NCBI RefSeq assembly: GCF_943193175.1
Contig: NZ_CALPDF010000040.1
Coordinates: 1-40,101 of the forward strand
Source of the DNA: Neobacillus muris
Lineage (GTDB): Bacteria; Bacillota; Bacilli; Bacillales; Cytobacillaceae
Direction of reading: 5' to 3'
DNA length: 40,101 bases
The first letter of the stretch is position 1. Every line of letters begins with the position of its first letter. Of this stretch, positions 1 to 9,648 are shown in pieces. Below the pieces are notes generated by a model. It ran no database searches, was not told the origin of the DNA, and saw only the letters and a list, made by a program, of their open reading frames with translations. Made by a program: the position numbers and the translations under genes.

Positions 1-73
1 CGCAGTAGCTCAGTGGTAGAGCTATCGGCTGTTAACCGATCGGTCGTAGGTTCGAATCCTACCTGCGGAGCCA
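1..73 (+). tRNA. tRNA-Asn (GTT), 5' end cut by window
   Basis: The anticodon stem ATCGG/CCGAT (24-28 and 36-40) encloses the loop CTGTTAA with anticodon GTT at 31-33, which reads asparagine codons. The T arm with GGTTCGAATCC and an encoded CCA at 71-73 are present. The acceptor 3' strand CTGCGGA implies a 5' strand TCCGCAG, so two bases lie outside the window. It may be the last gene of a tRNA cluster upstream. Confidence 0.95.
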
Positions 74-93
74 TTTACATATTAGAATTGATT

Positions 94-115
94 GACCGAA
101 GGGTCTTTTTATTTT
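94..115 (+). terminator. short terminator after tRNA-Asn
   Basis: A short stem GACC (94-97)/GGTC (102-105) with a GAAG tetraloop is followed by a T-rich run. The stem is only 4 bp, so this is a weak but well-placed candidate for ending the tRNA transcript. Confidence 0.5.
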
Positions 116-133
116 TGCCCAAATGAGAGTTCC

Positions 134-1366
134 TCAATCTCCCTTGTACAATGAAAACACCTCATCCCACTTCCATCTATCATAAAAATTACTAGCAACG
201 TTACAGTTTTTTATCCATTGTTTTTCCTGTATTTTATCTAAATGAGTTAGATATATATGAGCTGTTCTTCTGTCTGTTCGGACCCAAAAAAGATGCTTAT
301 TATAATAGTTTGGTGCAAAGTCGCCTTCATTTTTTGCAGGGGTTGTCAATGCTTTTTGCTCCTTAGTATCCAGCTTGATTTTAAAAAGACGCGGCAGAGG
401 CCTGTCCGCCAGTTTCGCCCATTTGGACTCTTTTGAACGGGAAACAAAAATAGTATGTTGATTTGTCCAGCTAAAATCACGATCAGCAAAACCTTTAGGA
501 GTTAAGCTGGTATTGAAGTGTGCAGCAGCCTCCAAAACAGTTAATTGTTTATTGCTGGCGGCTTCCCTGCCGCTTCCTTTAATGAAGCCAATCACACTTT
601 GGGAGGGGGCCCATTGAAACCAGTTTTGATCGTTTAACATCTCATCCACTCTTTTAAACCCACGCCCGTTTTCAGATAGCAGGCAAAGCGTGTTGCTGTC
701 TGCTGAGAGTGAGGCAGTTGGGGTTAAAACAAAGCTAATCCATTTGTGATCAGGGGACCATTTGAATGGACTGGTGCCCGCATAATATTCATTTTTGCTC
801 ACAGGAATTGTGTAGAAGTGCTGAGTGTTCGGTTTCCTGTATAAAAATATTTTTAATAAAAGAATATCGGAATGGAGCTCATTGTTTGCTTTTTTAGAGA
901 TGAGCAAGCCATTTCCTTTTGGAAGCCAAGAGAAGCTGCCCGCATTTGCAGCCAATTGCTGGACACGGAGGGGCTTGGGCAGTTGAACTGTGACAAGATT
1001 CAGCGTATGATTGGCTAGGAAACCAAGCATATTTTTACTAGGGGCCCATTGAAAATTAACCCCAGCATTCGAATGAATTTGAAAGTGTTTGTGCTGTTTT
1101 AAATGGTACACCCACAACTCACCATTCCCGTTCCCTGCTTCTTTTCCTCTTTGATAAGCAATCCACTTTCCGTCATAAGACCATTTAGGATACCGAATAT
1201 AATCCCCTTTTGTGATTTGCGTCTCCGCATTCCCTTTTTTAATCCATAGGTCATTGTTTCGAATAAACGCTGCCTTAAAATCTGTAGTTTTTGTTTCTGC
1301 ATGGGCAGGAGGATAAATAGGCAACAATACTCCTATGAACAGGATAAAGATCCATTTTTTTAACAT
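134..1366 (-). CDS. secreted TolB/PD40-like beta-propeller protein
   Basis: A 410-residue protein with a clear N-terminal signal peptide: a lysine pair, a hydrophobic stretch and a cleavage-like AHA. The mature part carries a recurring blade motif, W-[ST/A]-x-x-x-x-x-[IL]-x-[FY], seen in PKWSYDGKWIAYQRG, FQWAPSKNMLGFLA, FSWLPKGNGLLIS, FKWSPDHKWISFV, FQWAPSQSVIGFI and FSWTNQHTIFVS. About six blades follow, as in TolB-type WD40/PD40 propellers. The start at 1366 is chosen over one 16 codons upstream because GAGGTGG lies 5-6 nt before it and the signal peptide then begins at residue 1. Its partner and function are unknown; Bacillaceae have no Tol-Pal system, so a TolB role is not implied. It is transcribed divergently from yebE. 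Confidence 0.8.
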   Translation of the reverse strand: MLKKWIFILFIGVLLPIYPPAHAETKTTDFKAAFIRNNDLWIKKGNAETQITKGDYIRYPKWSYDGKWIAYQRGKEAGNGNGELWVYHLKQHKHFQIHSNAGVNFQWAPSKNMLGFLANHTLNLVTVQLPKPLRVQQLAANAGSFSWLPKGNGLLISKKANNELHSDILLLKIFLYRKPNTQHFYTIPVSKNEYYAGTSPFKWSPDHKWISFVLTPTASLSADSNTLCLLSENGRGFKRVDEMLNDQNWFQWAPSQSVIGFIKGSGREAASNKQLTVLEAAAHFNTSLTPKGFADRDFSWTNQHTIFVSRSKESKWAKLADRPLPRLFKIKLDTKEQKALTTPAKNEGDFAPNYYNKHLFWVRTDRRTAHIYLTHLDKIQEKQWIKNCNVASNFYDRWKWDEVFSLYKGD

Positions 1367-1518
1367 GATAGCCACCTCATCATCATTTTTATTTTTAGTT
1401 TGTGAAAAAAACATTTTCCTATAAGAAGAGATGAAAGACTTATTTTTTCACACAGTGGTCAAAGTGGAAGCAATTTATGTTAAAGTATGGGGAGTTTAAT
1501 GATAAGGAGGTTTCACAG

Positions 1519-2064
1519 ATGGATAATAGTCTTGTGATGGTTGCGATCATTCTGGTTATTAATATTGTGTATGTGTCTTTTTTTACCATTAGGATGATTT
1601 TGACATTAAAGGGCCAGCGTTACTTAGCCGCCTTTCTTAGTACGATTGAGGTCGTAATTTATGTCCTTGGTCTGGGTCTTGTTTTGAATAACCTAAATGA
1701 AATACAAAATCTGATTGCTTATGCTGTTGGGTATGGACTTGGCGTTATTATTGGGATGAAAATTGAGGAAAAACTGGCGCTGGGGTATATTATGGTCAAT
1801 GTGATTACGGCGGAGTGGGATAAGGATTTGCCCAAATTGCTGCGGGATAATGGTTACGGCGTGACCGATTGGGAAGCGCATGGCCGGGAAGGCAGCCGTA
1901 TGGCGCTGCAGATACTGACGCCGAGGAAATTTGAGTTAAAGCTCTATGAGACCATTACCAATTTCGATCCTAAAGCATTTATCATATCCTATGAACCAAA
2001 GACCATCCATGGAGGGTTCTGGGTGAAATCCATAAAACGAGGAAAATTGTTTGCTAAGAAGTGA
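1519..2064 (+). CDS. yebE: YebE-like membrane protein, UPF0316/DUF2179
   Basis: A 181-residue protein with three N-terminal hydrophobic helices (about residues 5-25, 35-55 and 65-85), followed by a soluble C-terminal DUF2179-type domain. That domain includes the segment [20 protein letters not shown]. The start is set by AAGGAGG at 1504-1510, 8 nt before ATG 1519; an in-frame ATG 14 codons upstream has no ribosome-binding site. The family matches B. subtilis YebE, which also lies directly upstream of yebG and purE. DUF2179 domains occur in membrane proteins of unknown role, so the function is not known. Confidence 0.88.
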   Translation: MDNSLVMVAIILVINIVYVSFFTIRMILTLKGQRYLAAFLSTIEVVIYVLGLGLVLNNLNEIQNLIAYAVGYGLGVIIGMKIEEKLALGYIMVNVITAEWDKDLPKLLRDNGYGVTDWEAHGREGSRMALQILTPRKFELKLYETITNFDPKAFIISYEPKTIHGGFWVKSIKRGKLFAKK

Positions 2065-2095
2065 GAGAGGCTGTGTTTCAATAGGTAAAAATAAA

Positions 2096-2278
2096 ATGAC
2101 ATTTGAAGTTCAAGAAAATGAAAGCATTGAGGAGTGTCTACATAGAATGAAACAGCAGGGGTATATTCCGATCCGCCGTATGGAAAAACCAATTTTTCAG
2201 GAGATTAAAAAGGGCGGAGAGACAATTTATCAGCCAATCGGCCGGCAAATTGTCTTTGAAGGGAAGTTGTCCGAGTAA
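2096..2278 (+). CDS. yebG: YebG-like NETI-motif protein
   Basis: A small soluble protein of 60 residues. Its N terminus FEVQENESIEECLHRM and the centre GYIPIRRMEKPIFQE match the NETI-motif family, of which B. subtilis YebG is a member in the same position before purE. The start is uncertain: ATG 2096 has only a weak AGG upstream, while an in-frame ATG at 2051 inside the end of yebE has no site at all. Function is unknown. The stop codon abuts the first PurR box of the pur promoter. Confidence 0.75.
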   Translation: MTFEVQENESIEECLHRMKQQGYIPIRRMEKPIFQEIKKGGETIYQPIGRQIVFEGKLSE

Positions 2279-2322
2279 AACACGAACGTTTTTACAGAAC
2301 ATTAAAATCAACGTTCGACATA
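2278..2322 (+). promoter_or_regulatory. pair of PurR boxes for the pur operon
   Basis: Two inverted CGAAC cores are seen: CGAAC at 2283-2287 on the plus strand, and GTTCG at 2313-2317, which is CGAAC on the minus strand (TATGTCGAACGTT). The 25-nt gap between cores agrees with the B. subtilis PurR arrangement of two PurBoxes about 16-17 nt apart. Relative to the predicted start near 2363 they lie at about -80 and -48, the same geometry as in B. subtilis. PurR is inferred to repress here, with PRPP releasing it. Confidence 0.75.
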
Positions 2323-2326
2323 TTGG

Positions 2327-2356
2327 TTGACATATGATTGAAAAGGCTGGTAATAT
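2327..2356 (+). promoter_or_regulatory. sigma-A promoter of the pur operon
   Basis: A perfect -35 TTGACA (2327-2332) and -10 TAATAT (2351-2356) are separated by 18 bp. Transcription should begin near 2363, about 20 nt before the riboswitch aptamer. Confidence 0.85.
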
Positions 2357-2382
2357 AGGTACGTGGATGTGAAATTATCTTA

Positions 2383-2453
2383 CCCTCGTATATCAATGGG
2401 AATATGGCCCATAAGTTTCTACCCAATAACCGTAAATTATTGGACTATGAGGG
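2383..2453 (+). promoter_or_regulatory. guanine-class purine riboswitch aptamer
   Basis: The three-way junction is fully recognisable. P1 is CCCTCGTA (2383-2390) with TATGAGGG (2446-2453). P2 is ATGGG (2396-2400) with CCCAT (2408-2412) and loop AATATGG. J2/3 contains GTTTCTA. P3 is CCAATAA (2423-2429) with TTATTGG (2437-2443) and loop CCGTAAA. The specificity base in the GACTATG segment is C (2445), equivalent to C74 of the xpt aptamer, so it should bind guanine or hypoxanthine rather than adenine. With ligand bound, the downstream terminator is expected to form and switch off purE onward. Confidence 0.95.
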
Positions 2454-2520
2454 AAAGTCTATATGTTCGGCAACAAGTAAGGGGAAGCCCTTACGTATTG
2501 TCAGCCTGTTTTTCAGCATG

Positions 2521-2578
2521 CCCGGACAAATGGCTTTCTCTTTACTTGAGAGCCATTTGCTCCGGGTTTTTGTTTTTT
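2521..2578 (+). terminator. riboswitch-controlled terminator before purE
   Basis: A long stem of CCCGGA (2521-2526) with TCCGGG (2561-2566), and CAAATGGCT with AGCCATTTG (2551-2559), is followed by a T-rich tract at 2567-2578. A further hairpin, GTAAGGG/CCCTTAC with a GAAG loop, lies between aptamer and terminator and may belong to the expression platform. Confidence 0.9.
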
Positions 2579-2595
2579 ATAAAAGGGGGAGAAGG

Positions 2596-3087
2596 ATGGA
2601 ACCTATAGTTGGCGTGATTATGGGGAGCAAATCGGATTGGGAAACCATGAGGCATGCTTGCGAAGTTTTAGACCAGCTCGAAGTTGCCTATGAGAAGAAA
2701 GTTGTATCTGCTCATCGTACACCAGACTTAATGTTTACATATGCCGAAGAAGCTAGAGAAAGAGGTATAAAAGTGATTATCGCCGGGGCGGGAGGGGCGG
2801 CACACCTGCCTGGGATGGTTGCGGCCAAAACGATTCTGCCGGTGATTGGTGTTCCCGTTCAGTCAAGAGCGTTAAATGGATTAGATTCCTTGTTGTCGAT
2901 TGCCCAGATGCCTGGCGGCGTCCCAGTGGCGACGGTGGCAATTGGCAAAGCAGGTGCCACGAACGCAGGGCTTTTGGCGGCACAAATTTTAGCAGTGGAA
3001 GATGCCGAATTGGCCAAAAGACTGGAAGCAAGACGTGAGGCGATAAAAGTGGAAGTTATAGAAAGTAGTGATGAGCTTGGCAAATAA
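2596..3087 (+). CDS. purE: PurE, N5-CAIR mutase
   Basis: The protein has 163 residues and is the class I PurE that converts N5-carboxyaminoimidazole ribonucleotide to 4-carboxyaminoimidazole ribonucleotide. The N-terminal phosphate-binding [13 protein letters not shown] and the AHRTPD motif are intact, as is the glycine-rich [11 protein letters not shown] loop. The start at 2596 lies just downstream of a GGGGGAG site and the riboswitch terminator. It is the first gene of the operon and overlaps purK by 17 nt, consistent with the two enzymes acting in sequence. Confidence 0.97.
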   Translation: MEPIVGVIMGSKSDWETMRHACEVLDQLEVAYEKKVVSAHRTPDLMFTYAEEARERGIKVIIAGAGGAAHLPGMVAAKTILPVIGVPVQSRALNGLDSLLSIAQMPGGVPVATVAIGKAGATNAGLLAAQILAVEDAELAKRLEARREAIKVEVIESSDELGK

Positions 3088-4225
3088 AACGATTTTACCA
3101 GGAGCAACCATCGGGATCATAGGCGGGGGACAGCTGGGGAGAATGATCGCACTGGCAGCCAAGGCGATGGGCTATCGGATCGCGGTTTTAGAGCCGGCTT
3201 CCGATTCTCCGTGCGGCCAAGTGGCAGATGTGGAAGTCATCGGCGCTTATGATGATCGTGATGCTATCAGCCGGCTGGCAGATATCAGTGATGTCATTAC
3301 CTATGAATTTGAAAATATCGATTCGGACACACTCGGATGGATTTGTGACAAGGCTTATGTGCCGCAGGGCAAAGACCTTTTGACCATCACACAGAACCGA
3401 ATGACGGAAAAAGCGGCGGTCCGGAATGCCGGTGCTGAGGTAGCGCCGTATGAAGAGATTCATAGCTTGGAGGATTTATTTTTAAAAATAAACGCGGTTG
3501 GCTATCCGGCTGTTTTAAAGACTGCGCGGGGCGGCTATGATGGAAAAGGCCAGCTCGTTCTTCGTTCTGAACGTGATTTAGCCGAAGCGGAACCGCTGGT
3601 GAAATCAGGTCCGTGTGTATTGGAAAAATGGATTCAGTTCGAAAAAGAAATCTCAGTTATTGTGACACGAAAGTCCAACGGGGATACTGCCTATTTTCCA
3701 GTGGCAGAAAACATTCATGTGGAAAATATCTTGCATCAAACGATTGTTCCAGCCCGTATTTCTCCCGATTTGCAGATGAGAGCGGTGGAACAGGCGAAAA
3801 TGATTGCGGATTCGCTTGAATTAGTCGGGACATTGGCCGTTGAGATGTTTGTCACTGAGGATGAGGAAATTTATATCAATGAGCTGGCGCCAAGACCGCA
3901 TAACTCCGGACATTATACGATCGAAGCCTGCGAGACGTCCCAATTTGAGCAGCATGTCCGCGCCGTTTGCAACTTGACGCTCGGCAGCACGAGGCTATTA
4001 AAATCAGTGGTTATGGTCAACCTATTAGGGGAGCATTTGGAACCTCTTTATGAAGAGATGCCGGAGTTGGGTAACTGGAAGATTCATTTATATGGAAAAA
4101 AGGAGCCCAAAATTAAGCGAAAGATGGGACATGTGACGATTTTAAGAGATAATGTAGAGGATGCGCTTGCGGAAATCAAGGCAAGCCGCATTTGGAACAT
4201 TGTGAAAGAAAAGATCGGAGGATAA
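3071..4225 (+). CDS. purK: PurK, N5-CAIR synthetase
   Basis: This ATP-grasp ligase of 384 residues makes N5-CAIR from AIR, bicarbonate and ATP and feeds PurE. The N-terminal dinucleotide-like loop [12 protein letters not shown], the [15 protein letters not shown]-grasp loop and the [12 protein letters not shown] active-site segment are all present. The ATG at 3071 sits inside the end of purE; a GTG immediately before it at 3068 is an equal alternative. Three bases separate its stop from purB. Confidence 0.97.
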   Translation: MSLANKTILPGATIGIIGGGQLGRMIALAAKAMGYRIAVLEPASDSPCGQVADVEVIGAYDDRDAISRLADISDVITYEFENIDSDTLGWICDKAYVPQGKDLLTITQNRMTEKAAVRNAGAEVAPYEEIHSLEDLFLKINAVGYPAVLKTARGGYDGKGQLVLRSERDLAEAEPLVKSGPCVLEKWIQFEKEISVIVTRKSNGDTAYFPVAENIHVENILHQTIVPARISPDLQMRAVEQAKMIADSLELVGTLAVEMFVTEDEEIYINELAPRPHNSGHYTIEACETSQFEQHVRAVCNLTLGSTRLLKSVVMVNLLGEHLEPLYEEMPELGNWKIHLYGKKEPKIKRKMGHVTILRDNVEDALAEIKASRIWNIVKEKIGG

Positions 4226-4228
4226 AAC

Positions 4229-5524
4229 ATGATTGATCGTTATACGAGACCGGAAATGGGAGCGATTTGGACGGAGGAGAATCGCTTCAAGGCATGGCTG
4301 GAGGTCGAAATTCTTGCTTGTGAAGCATGGGCGGAATTAGGCGAAATTCCAAAGGAAGACGTTAAAAAGCTTCGTGAAAATGCTTCGTTCAATATTGAGC
4401 GGATCAAAGAAATTGAAGCGGAGACCAGACATGATGTAGTTGCCTTCACCCGTGCCGTTTCAGAGACCCTCGGAGAAGAGCGCAAATGGGTCCATTATGG
4501 ATTGACGTCCACAGATGTCGTGGATACTGCCTTATCCTATGTGTTAAAACAGGCTAATGCAATTTTGCTAAAGGACTTGGAAAACTTTGTAGAGATCCTG
4601 CGGAACAAAGCGATTGAACATAAATATACCGTTATGATGGGCCGGACCCATGGCGTCCATGCAGAACCGACCACATTCGGGTTAAAGCTGGCGCTTTGGC
4701 ATGAGGAAATGAAACGGAACCTGGAGCGCTTTAAGCAGGCTGCAAAAGGGATTGAAGTTGGAAAGATTTCCGGTGCTGTCGGAACCTATGCCAATATTGA
4801 CCCATTTGTGGAGCAGTATGTTTGTGAAAAATTAGGGCTGGAAGCCGCGCCCATTTCGACACAAACCTTGCAGCGCGACCGCCATGCTGCCTATATGTCC
4901 ACCATTGCTTTGATTGCGACTTCTATCGAGAAGTTTGCGGTCGAGGTCCGCGGATTGCAAAAAAGTGAAACGCGTGAGGTGGAGGAGTTTTTTGCAAAAG
5001 GGCAAAAAGGCTCTTCCGCGATGCCGCATAAGCGAAATCCGATTGGTTCCGAAAACATGACGGGAATGGCCCGCGTGATTCGCGGTTACATGCTGACCGC
5101 TTATGAAAATGTGCCATTATGGCATGAGCGCGATATTTCGCATTCTTCGGCAGAGCGGATTATCCTGCCAGATGCTACAATTGCATTGAATTACATGCTG
5201 AATCGTTTTGGAAGCATTATTAAAAACTTAACGGTGTATCCGGAGAATATGAAGCGTAATATGGACCGCACGCTTGGCTTGATTTATTCCCAGAGGGTGC
5301 TGCTTGCATTGATCGATAAGGGATTGTCCCGCGAGGAGGCTTATGATACGGTGCAGCCAAAAGCCATGGAGGCTTGGGAAAGGCAGGTTCCATTCCGCGG
5401 GTTGATTGAAGCTGAAACAAAGATTACCTCCTTGTTGTCTGCTGACGAGATTGCCGACTGTTTTGATTACAACTACCATTTAAAACATGTTGATATGATA
5501 TTTGAGCGGTTGGGGTTGAATTAA
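4229..5524 (+). CDS. purB: PurB, adenylosuccinate lyase
   Basis: The protein has 431 residues, the usual Bacillus length, and belongs to the fumarase/aspartase superfamily. It cleaves SAICAR to AICAR and fumarate, and also adenylosuccinate to AMP and fumarate. The signature [11 protein letters not shown] is intact in the middle of the protein, as are the conserved [13 protein letters not shown] and [14 protein letters not shown] segments with catalytic histidines. It is the last gene before a 274-bp gap holding a repeat array; purC follows. Confidence 0.97.
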   Translation: MIDRYTRPEMGAIWTEENRFKAWLEVEILACEAWAELGEIPKEDVKKLRENASFNIERIKEIEAETRHDVVAFTRAVSETLGEERKWVHYGLTSTDVVDTALSYVLKQANAILLKDLENFVEILRNKAIEHKYTVMMGRTHGVHAEPTTFGLKLALWHEEMKRNLERFKQAAKGIEVGKISGAVGTYANIDPFVEQYVCEKLGLEAAPISTQTLQRDRHAAYMSTIALIATSIEKFAVEVRGLQKSETREVEEFFAKGQKGSSAMPHKRNPIGSENMTGMARVIRGYMLTAYENVPLWHERDISHSSAERIILPDATIALNYMLNRFGSIIKNLTVYPENMKRNMDRTLGLIYSQRVLLALIDKGLSREEAYDTVQPKAMEAWERQVPFRGLIEAETKITSLLSADEIADCFDYNYHLKHVDMIFERLGLN

Positions 5525-5540
5525 AACGGGGATAGATACG

Positions 5541-5702
5541 TACGTGCTCAACCTTGAAGAAAAAACATGCTAACGGTCACGTAGGAGGGCTCTACGTGAC
5601 CCAAACCAAAGAAAAAGTGAGTCACCGGTCACGTAGACGGGTTCTACGTGACCTCCATTACAGAAAAAATAAATCCATGGTCACGTAGAAGGTCTGCGTA
5701 CC
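5541..5702 (+). repeat. array A: tandem 52-bp palindromic repeats inside the pur operon
   Basis: Two intact units occupy 5575-5601 and 5627-5653. Each has arms GGTCACGTAG and CTACGTGACC around a 7-nt loop (GAGGGCT, ACGGGTT), followed by a 25-nt A-rich linker. A third, degenerate unit begins at 5679 with an intact left arm and a damaged right arm. A right-arm remnant TACGTG at 5541-5546 is exactly 52 bp before the matching bases of unit 1. The array fills most of the 5525-5798 gap between purB and purC. No promoter I trust is visible in the remainder. Confidence 0.9.
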
Positions 5703-5798
5703 AAAAACCAAAATACACATTCAGGCATGTGTACACTAGTCTTTTTACACTTTTCTAGACTGAAGATTCCCAATATTTCTAATTAGGAGTGAATCCCA

Positions 5799-6512
5799 AT
5801 GGGTCAACTATTGTATGAAGGAAAAGCCAAACGCATTTACGCTACCGATGAGGATCAAGTGGTATTGGTCCAGTACAAAGATTCCGCCACGGCGTTTAAC
5901 GGCGAAAAGAAGGCAGAAGTCACCGGTAAGGGCCGTCTCAACAACGAAATTACTAGTTTGCTATTTTCGATGTTAAAAGAAAAAGGAATTAACTCCCACT
6001 TTATCAAGCGCGTTTCAGAGACCGAACAGCTGGTCAAAAAGGTCTCGATTATCCCGCTTGAAGTCGTAGTCCGCAACGTAGCTGCCGGCAGCTTTTCAAA
6101 ACGGTTGGGAATCGAAGAAGGACGGCCGTTGTCACAGCCAATCGTAGAATTTTACCTGAAGGACGACGCCCTCGGTGACCCGCTCGTAACTGTTGACCAC
6201 ATCTTGGAACTGAAAGCAGCCACTACCGAAGAGATTGCTATGTTAAAAGAAAAGGCATTAGAAGTAGATGCAATTTTATCGAGCTTTTTTGCAGAACTGG
6301 GCATTAACTTAATTGATTATAAACTCGAGTTTGGCAAGGACGAACAGGGACAAATTTTACTAGCCGATGAAATTTCCCCCGATACCTGCCGCCTATGGGA
6401 CAAGGAAACCAATGAAAAGCTGGATAAAGATGTATTTCGCCGCAATTTAGGAAGCTTAACAGATGCCTATGAAACGATTTTAAAAAGACTTGGAGGGCCA
6501 CAGCATGTATAA
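5799..6512 (+). CDS. purC: PurC, SAICAR synthetase
   Basis: The protein of 237 residues condenses CAIR with aspartate, using ATP, to give SAICAR, which PurB then cleaves. The N terminus LLYEGKAKRIYAT, the VRNVAAGSFSKRLG segment and LADEISPDTCRLWD are the family signatures. TAGGAGTG lies 9 nt before the ATG. It starts the second block of the operon (purCSQLFMNHD) and overlaps purS by 8 nt. Confidence 0.97.
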   Translation: MGQLLYEGKAKRIYATDEDQVVLVQYKDSATAFNGEKKAEVTGKGRLNNEITSLLFSMLKEKGINSHFIKRVSETEQLVKKVSIIPLEVVVRNVAAGSFSKRLGIEEGRPLSQPIVEFYLKDDALGDPLVTVDHILELKAATTEEIAMLKEKALEVDAILSSFFAELGINLIDYKLEFGKDEQGQILLADEISPDTCRLWDKETNEKLDKDVFRRNLGSLTDAYETILKRLGGPQHV

Positions 6513-6759
6513 AGTGAAGGTATTTGTCACATTAAGAGAAAGTGTTCTAGATCCGCAGGGGAAGGCTGTAACACAATCTCTCAACTCATTAAACTATCAA
6601 GAAGTAACCGACGTCCGCATCGGCAAATATATGGAACTAACCATTGAAAAATCAGCGCGTGACATTGATGAAGTCATCAACGAGATTTGTACGAAACTTT
6701 TAGCGAACCCGGTTATCGAAGATTACCGCTACGAGGTAGAGGAGTGTGTCGTCCAGTGA
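6505..6759 (+). CDS. purS: PurS, FGAM synthase small subunit
   Basis: This 84-residue protein is the dimeric PurS that, with PurQ and the small-type PurL, forms the three-part FGAM synthase of Bacillus and archaea. The pattern [20 protein letters not shown] at the N terminus is typical. The ATG at 6505 follows GGAGG and lies within the end of purC; in-frame codons upstream of it lack a separate site. It passes into purQ through a GTGA overlap. Confidence 0.96.
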   Translation: MYKVKVFVTLRESVLDPQGKAVTQSLNSLNYQEVTDVRIGKYMELTIEKSARDIDEVINEICTKLLANPVIEDYRYEVEECVVQ

Positions 6760-7439
6760 AATTTGCGGTCATCGTTTTTCCTGGATCCAATTGTGATGTC
6801 GACATGTACCATGCTATCCAAGATGAACTCGGAGAAGAGGTTGAGTACGTCTGGCACGATACCGAAAGCTTAGAAGGATTCGATGGAATCCTCCTGCCGG
6901 GCGGTTTCTCCTATGGAGATTACTTGCGCACCGGCGCGATTGCCCACTTCAGCAAGGTCATGAAGGAAGTCGTCAAAGCAGCCGAAGCTGGCAAGCCGGT
7001 ACTTGGCGTATGCAACGGTTTCCAAATTTTGCTAGAAGCCGGCCTGCTGCCCGGAGCCATGAGACGCAACGAAAGCCTTTCATTTATCTGCAAGCCAGTC
7101 GAGCTAAAAATCGAAAACAACCAAACAATGTTTACAGCTGAATACAAACAAAGCGAAACAATCACCATCCCAGTTGCTCATGGGGAAGGCAATTACTATT
7201 GTGATGAAGAAACGCTCGAAAAGCTAAAAGCGGGCAGCCAAATCGTGTTTACTTATCAGCAAAATCCGAACGGAAGCCTTGCGGATATTGCTGGCATTAC
7301 CAATGAAAAAGGGAACGTCCTTGGAATGATGCCGCACCCTGAGCGGGCAGTGGATGAACTGTTAGGCAGCGCCGACGGGCTGAAACTGTTTCAATCAATC
7401 GTAAAAACTTGGAGGGAAGCACATGTTGTCAACGCTTGA
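6756..7439 (+). CDS. purQ: PurQ, FGAM synthase glutaminase subunit
   Basis: A class I glutamine amidotransferase of 227 residues, the same length as B. subtilis PurQ. It releases ammonia from glutamine for PurL. The nucleophile Cys86 lies in [13 protein letters not shown] and the His-Glu pair in MMPHPERA near the C terminus. The start is the GTG that overlaps the purS stop; GAGGAG lies about 10 nt upstream. It overlaps purL by 17 nt. Confidence 0.96.
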   Translation: MKFAVIVFPGSNCDVDMYHAIQDELGEEVEYVWHDTESLEGFDGILLPGGFSYGDYLRTGAIAHFSKVMKEVVKAAEAGKPVLGVCNGFQILLEAGLLPGAMRRNESLSFICKPVELKIENNQTMFTAEYKQSETITIPVAHGEGNYYCDEETLEKLKAGSQIVFTYQQNPNGSLADIAGITNEKGNVLGMMPHPERAVDELLGSADGLKLFQSIVKTWREAHVVNA

Positions 7440-9648
7440 ACCAAATGCGGAACAAATTAAACACGAGAAAATTTATCAGCAAATGGGTTTGTCCGATGAA
7501 GAGTTTGCGATGGTTGAAAAAATTCTCGGCCGGACACCGAATTATACCGAAACCGGTCTTTTTTCGGTGATGTGGTCAGAGCACTGCAGCTATAAAACTT
7601 CCAAACCAGTCTTGAAAAGATTCCCAACCACAGGTGAAAGAGTGCTTCAAGGTCCAGGAGAAGGAGCAGGAATTGTGGATATCGGCGACGGCCAGGCCGT
7701 CGTGTTTAAAATCGAAAGCCATAACCACCCATCCGCCATTGAACCATACCAAGGCGCTGCAACAGGTGTCGGCGGAATCATCCGTGATGTCTTCTCCATG
7801 GGCGCGCGTCCCATTGCCATGTTAAATTCGCTTCGCTTTGGCGAGCTGGATCAAGCAAGAACCCGCTATTTATTTAAGGAGGTCGTGGCAGGGATTGCCG
7901 GTTATGGCAACTGCATCGGCATTCCAACGGTTGGCGGCGAGGTACAGTTTGACCCGTCCTATGAAGGCAATCCGCTTGTCAATGCAATGTGCGTTGGTCT
8001 GATTGACCATAAAGATATTAAAAAAGGCCAAGCGCATGGCCTTGGCAATACCGTCATGTATGTCGGCGCAAAAACCGGTCGTGACGGAATTCACGGGGCA
8101 ACCTTTGCTTCCGAGGAATTAACCGAGGCTTCTGACGAAAAACGGCCGGCCGTGCAAGTCGGAGATCCATTCATGGAAAAACTTCTATTGGAGGCCTGCC
8201 TTGAGCTCATTCAATCGGATGCCCTTGTCGGGATTCAGGATATGGGTGCCGCAGGTCTTGCCAGCTCCTCTTCGGAAATGGCGAGCAAAGCCGGCATGGG
8301 TATCGAGATGAACCTGGATCTTGTTCCGCAGCGGGAAACCGGCATGACGGCCTATGAAATGATGCTGTCCGAATCACAGGAACGGATGCTGATTGTCGTG
8401 AAAAAGGGCAGAGAGCAGGAAATCAAGGATCTGTTTGCCAAATACGACTTAGAAGCCGTCGAGATTGGCAAGGTAACCGACGATAAACAGTTCCGCTTGT
8501 TCCATAAAGGTGAAGTCGTTGCCGACATTCCAGTAGATGCTTTAGCGGAAGATGCACCGGTCTATCATAAGCCATCAAAGGAGCCAGCCTATTTCGCAGA
8601 ATTTCAGGCAATGGAGAATGATGCGCCACAGGTGGACGACTTGAAAGAGACGCTGCTGCAGCTGTTAAGCCAGCCAACAATTGCCAGCAAGGAATGGGTT
8701 TACGAGCAATACGATTATATGGTGCGCACGAATACTGTTGTGGCGCCGGGATCGGACGCCGCAGTAACCCGTATCAGGGGTACACGCAAGGCCTTAGCCA
8801 TGACGACAGACTGTAACTCCCGCTATGTATACCTCGACCCGGAAACAGGTGGAAAAATTGCGGTTGCAGAGGCAGCCCGCAATATTATCTGTTCTGGAGC
8901 CGAGCCGTTAGCGATTACGGATAACTTGAACTTCGGTAATCCGGAAAAGCCGGAAGTATTCTGGCAGATTGAAAAAGCGGCAGATGGAATTAGTGAAGCG
9001 TGCCGGGTGCTGGAAACGCCGGTTATCGGCGGGAATGTTTCGCTTTATAACGAAACAAGCGGCACAGCGATTTACCCAACACCGGTGATTGGCATGGTTG
9101 GTTTAGTGACAGACCTAAACCATATTACGACCCAGCATTTCAAAAACAGCGGTGATTTGATTTATCTTATCGGGGAAACAAAGAGTGAGTTCGGCGGCAG
9201 CGAGCTGCAAAAGCTGACGTACGGCAGGATATTTGGCAAAGCGCCCGAACTGGACATGGATCTAGAAAAAGAAAGACAGGAACAAATTCTCGCTGCGATC
9301 CGCACAGGAATTGTTCAATCCGCCCATGACCTGTCAGAGGGCGGTTTAGGAGTCGCTTTGGCAGAATGCTTATTTGGCAGTGAAACACTTGGGGCGGAAA
9401 TCAGTATTACAGGAAATTCTGTTTCAGCGTTATTTAGTGAAACGCAATCCCGTTTTCTATTAACGGTGAAAAAGGAGCATCAAGCAGAGTTTGAACGGCT
9501 GGCAGCAGCCAAGCTGATTGGTGAAGTCAATCATTCCGGTGTTTTAACCGTAACAGATGAGAGTCAAACGGTCATTGCAGCGCCGGTTGGAGAACTTAAG
9601 GCTGCTTGGAGAGGAGCGATCCCATGCTTGCTGAAATCAAGGGATTAA
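7423..9648 (+). CDS. purL: PurL, FGAM synthase large subunit
   Basis: The protein of 741 residues is the small-type PurL, lacking the fused glutaminase of the enterobacterial enzyme. It converts FGAR to FGAM with ATP and ammonia from PurQ. Two AIR-synthetase-like halves are visible: the first with [34 protein letters not shown] and [18 protein letters not shown]; the second with [13 protein letters not shown] and [14 protein letters not shown]. It begins inside the end of purQ and ends 25 nt inside purF. Confidence 0.97.
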   Translation: MLSTLEPNAEQIKHEKIYQQMGLSDEEFAMVEKILGRTPNYTETGLFSVMWSEHCSYKTSKPVLKRFPTTGERVLQGPGEGAGIVDIGDGQAVVFKIESHNHPSAIEPYQGAATGVGGIIRDVFSMGARPIAMLNSLRFGELDQARTRYLFKEVVAGIAGYGNCIGIPTVGGEVQFDPSYEGNPLVNAMCVGLIDHKDIKKGQAHGLGNTVMYVGAKTGRDGIHGATFASEELTEASDEKRPAVQVGDPFMEKLLLEACLELIQSDALVGIQDMGAAGLASSSSEMASKAGMGIEMNLDLVPQRETGMTAYEMMLSESQERMLIVVKKGREQEIKDLFAKYDLEAVEIGKVTDDKQFRLFHKGEVVADIPVDALAEDAPVYHKPSKEPAYFAEFQAMENDAPQVDDLKETLLQLLSQPTIASKEWVYEQYDYMVRTNTVVAPGSDAAVTRIRGTRKALAMTTDCNSRYVYLDPETGGKIAVAEAARNIICSGAEPLAITDNLNFGNPEKPEVFWQIEKAADGISEACRVLETPVIGGNVSLYNETSGTAIYPTPVIGMVGLVTDLNHITTQHFKNSGDLIYLIGETKSEFGGSELQKLTYGRIFGKAPELDMDLEKERQEQILAAIRTGIVQSAHDLSEGGLGVALAECLFGSETLGAEISITGNSVSALFSETQSRFLLTVKKEHQAEFERLAAAKLIGEVNHSGVLTVTDESQTVIAAPVGELKAAWRGAIPCLLKSRD

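Noticed and set aside
1415..1518. Promoters between the propeller gene and yebE
   Set aside because: Only poor -35/-10 combinations are seen on either strand, so none is reported as a feature.
5575..5702. Array A as a CRISPR (27-nt palindromic repeats with 25-nt spacers)
   Set aside because: There are only two intact repeats, the loops vary, linkers resemble one another, no cas genes or leader are seen, and the other arrays have identical linkers with changed stems. This is a tandem repeat, not a spacer-acquiring locus.
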